A stretch of DNA of 64,000 bases from JBGTFE01 sp036403235 (lineage in GTDB: Bacteria; Acidobacteriota; Blastocatellia; Pyrinomonadales; Pyrinomonadaceae). Position 1 is the first letter of the stretch. The number at the start of each line of letters is the position of its first letter. Under the pieces are notes generated by a model. The model ran no database searches, was not told the origin of the DNA, and worked only from the letters and a program-made list of their open reading frames with translations. The stretch is taken from the NCBI GenBank assembly GCA_036403235.1, contig DASWRI010000035.1, forward strand, positions 1 to 64,000. The letters are read 5' to 3'. Shown here one piece after another: positions 63,080-64,000 of this stretch. A program made the translations under genes and the position numbers.

Positions 63080-64000
63080 ATGTCAAGACAACAAAGCACT
63101 GTTATATTGTTTTTATTGGATAAAAATGGAATCCCGGAACTTCAAGGAGAGAGCTATCTTTGTAGTTTAATCGAAACACCGCAGGCGCGTTCTTTTTCTC
63201 CAACTGAGTTTACATTTAATTGTTCGGACATTCGAGACAATATTATCAAGCAAATTAAGAAATTTGCCGATAGTAATATGTCAAATCATAAGAGTTTCCG
63301 TGAAATCGGCGAGGCTATTTGGGTTGATCTTGGCATCGCAAGCTTTTTTGAGCATTTAGCCATCAGCGAAAATGATGTGACATTTTTGACAAATGATCCG
63401 GCAATTCCATGGGAGTGGGCATCGTCGTGCAAAGGCGAAACGCTATGTCAGCAGATTTCATGCGGTAATGTGTTTTTTGAGCAGATGAAAGAAGCTGCTT
63501 CGGAGGCGAAGAAGCAAACATTCGTAAAGAGCTTTGATGAGCGAATAAAGAAGACGAAGGCGTTGCTTTTGTTCGACGAAGGAAATAAAAGCAATGGTTT
63601 TCTAAGTGAAGTCAGGGATGAAATTCGTGAGGTTAAAGAGGTTCTTCTAAATTCAGGTATAAAAAAAGATAATATTAAAATTGTCGATGGAACAAAAAAA
63701 GGCGCAGAGGCAAGTTTTTTGAGATACATACGCCAAATGCGAGATGATTTGGGAATCATTCATTTTGCCGGACACATTGAAAATGGGAATATGAGTCTTA
63801 AACATAGTTCAATTGAAAGTCGGGAAATTTATGGTATTTTTTCAACGGTTCAGACTAAACTGCCCCGGACACTTGTTTTTATTAATGGCTGTGAGTCAGG
63901 TAACGTGCCTGATGTATGGGATAAAAGTAAGAATCTTGCTACAGCTTGGCTTTTTGCAGGAGCGTCCAATATTATTGGGTGCCGACTACCTGTTTACAAT
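63080..64000 (+). CDS. CHAT-domain (caspase-like) protease, truncated by the window edge
   Basis: At least 307 codons, open to the right edge. An IPWEWA segment (about residues 109-114) and the catalytic dyad motifs of CHAT proteases are visible: IIHFAGHIENG with the expected catalytic His at residue 232, and FINGCESGN with the catalytic Cys at residue 271. CHAT proteases are caspase relatives that cut host or partner proteins when triggered, for example in type III-E CRISPR (Craspase) and other immune systems. It begins 5 bp after the KGGTGR ATPase, so the two should function together. The C-terminus and any further genes are not in the window. Confidence 0.85.
   Translation, partial: MSRQQSTVILFLLDKNGIPELQGESYLCSLIETPQARSFSPTEFTFNCSDIRDNIIKQIKKFADSNMSNHKSFREIGEAIWVDLGIASFFEHLAISENDVTFLTNDPAIPWEWASSCKGETLCQQISCGNVFFEQMKEAASEAKKQTFVKSFDERIKKTKALLLFDEGNKSNGFLSEVRDEIREVKEVLLNSGIKKDNIKIVDGTKKGAEASFLRYIRQMRDDLGIIHFAGHIENGNMSLKHSSIESREIYGIFSTVQTKLPRTLVFINGCESGNVPDVWDKSKNLATAWLFAGASNIIGCRLPVYN

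Larger units (their letters stand above)
34595..64000. mobile_element. Genomic island integrated in tRNA-Asp (left end; right end outside the window)
   Basis: The left boundary is the tRNA-Asp 3' half with a tyrosine integrase gene reading into it. The DNA to the right is AT-richer than the chromosome to the left, lacks the host's intergenic word palindromes, and carries recombinases, regulators, conflict systems (SPARTA, a toxin-antitoxin-chaperone module, TIR and CHAT genes) and transfer-related genes (a VirD4/TraD-like ATPase, DUF932). I looked for a second copy of the tRNA-Asp 3' end as the right attachment site and did not find it, so the element is at least 29.4 kb and continues past the edge. 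No relaxase is visible, so whether it is self-transmissible is open. Confidence 0.85.

Noticed and set aside
34673..64000. Right-hand attachment site (repeat of the tRNA-Asp 3' end)
   Set aside because: No second copy of the tRNA 3' sequence was found by eye; it probably lies outside the window.

Overview
The window joins two kinds of DNA. Positions 1 to about 34,590 look like ordinary chromosome of an environmental Gram-negative bacterium, most likely Acidobacteriota of the class Blastocatellia. The reasons are an Oar-like TonB receptor with a carboxypeptidase-regulatory N-terminus, secreted proteins with FG-GAP and EF-hand repeats, a tricorn-type S41 protease, an exosortase/EpsI polysaccharide locus, and many intergenic palindromes built from reiterated short words. 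That placement rests on gene content and style, not on a marker gene. From tRNA-Asp (34,595) to the right edge the DNA is visibly AT-richer, the word palindromes stop, and the genes become integration, conflict and transfer functions: an integrated genomic island whose right end lies beyond the window.

Chromosomal part, left to right: an EF-hand protein and its membrane-anchored partner (78-2050, minus); an Oar-like outer-membrane receptor (2291-5905, minus); a MauG-type di-haem protein with C-terminal FG-GAP repeats (6301-9102); an 800-bp gene-poor stretch with hairpins and a 21-bp tandem repeat (9103-9903); an orphan CbbQ/NorQ-type ATPase and a copper-amine-oxidase-like secreted protein (minus); B12-dependent ribonucleotide reductase nrdJ with a NrdR box upstream; hslO; a flavin reductase; a polyprenyl synthase; then an exosortase and exopolysaccharide cluster (18326-33178: exosortase, tricorn-like protease, EpsI, TPR lipoprotein, a 58-aa PEP-CTERM-like peptide, Wzz, ExeA-like ATPase, tyrosine kinase, sugar transferase, Wza-like protein); a Ycf48-like propeller; tRNA-Val and tRNA-Asp.

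Island part: a tyrosine integrase whose last codons lie inside the tRNA-Asp gene (classic tRNA-site integration); an XRE regulator, a degenerate RuvC-like protein and a large serine recombinase; a two-gene DHH phosphoesterase plus toroid/deoxyribosyltransferase-like effector module; a J-domain protein with C-terminal beta repeats; a HigB-HigA-SecB-like toxin-antitoxin-chaperone module; three unrecognised or weakly recognised genes; a SPARTA system (TIR-APAZ plus short Argonaute) followed by a three-gene membrane/partner/TIR module; a winged-helix protein, a solitary DNA methyltransferase, an XRE regulator, a YARHG protein, a VirD4/TraD-like ATPase and a DUF932 protein; and finally an operon of PRMT-like methyltransferase, helical protein, KGGTGR-motif ParA-like ATPase and CHAT protease that runs off the right edge.

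SPARTA and toxin-antitoxin-chaperone modules are known. The most interesting candidates for undescribed biology are (1) the PRMT-like/helical/KGGTGR ATPase/CHAT operon at 59,732-64,000, (2) the DHH plus toroid-deoxyribosyltransferase-like pair at 39,752-42,365, and (3) a dispersed site of about 35 bp (TTGCC-N6-GGCAA followed by a CCCGCTATT tract), seen five times, each time at the edge of a functional module of the island.
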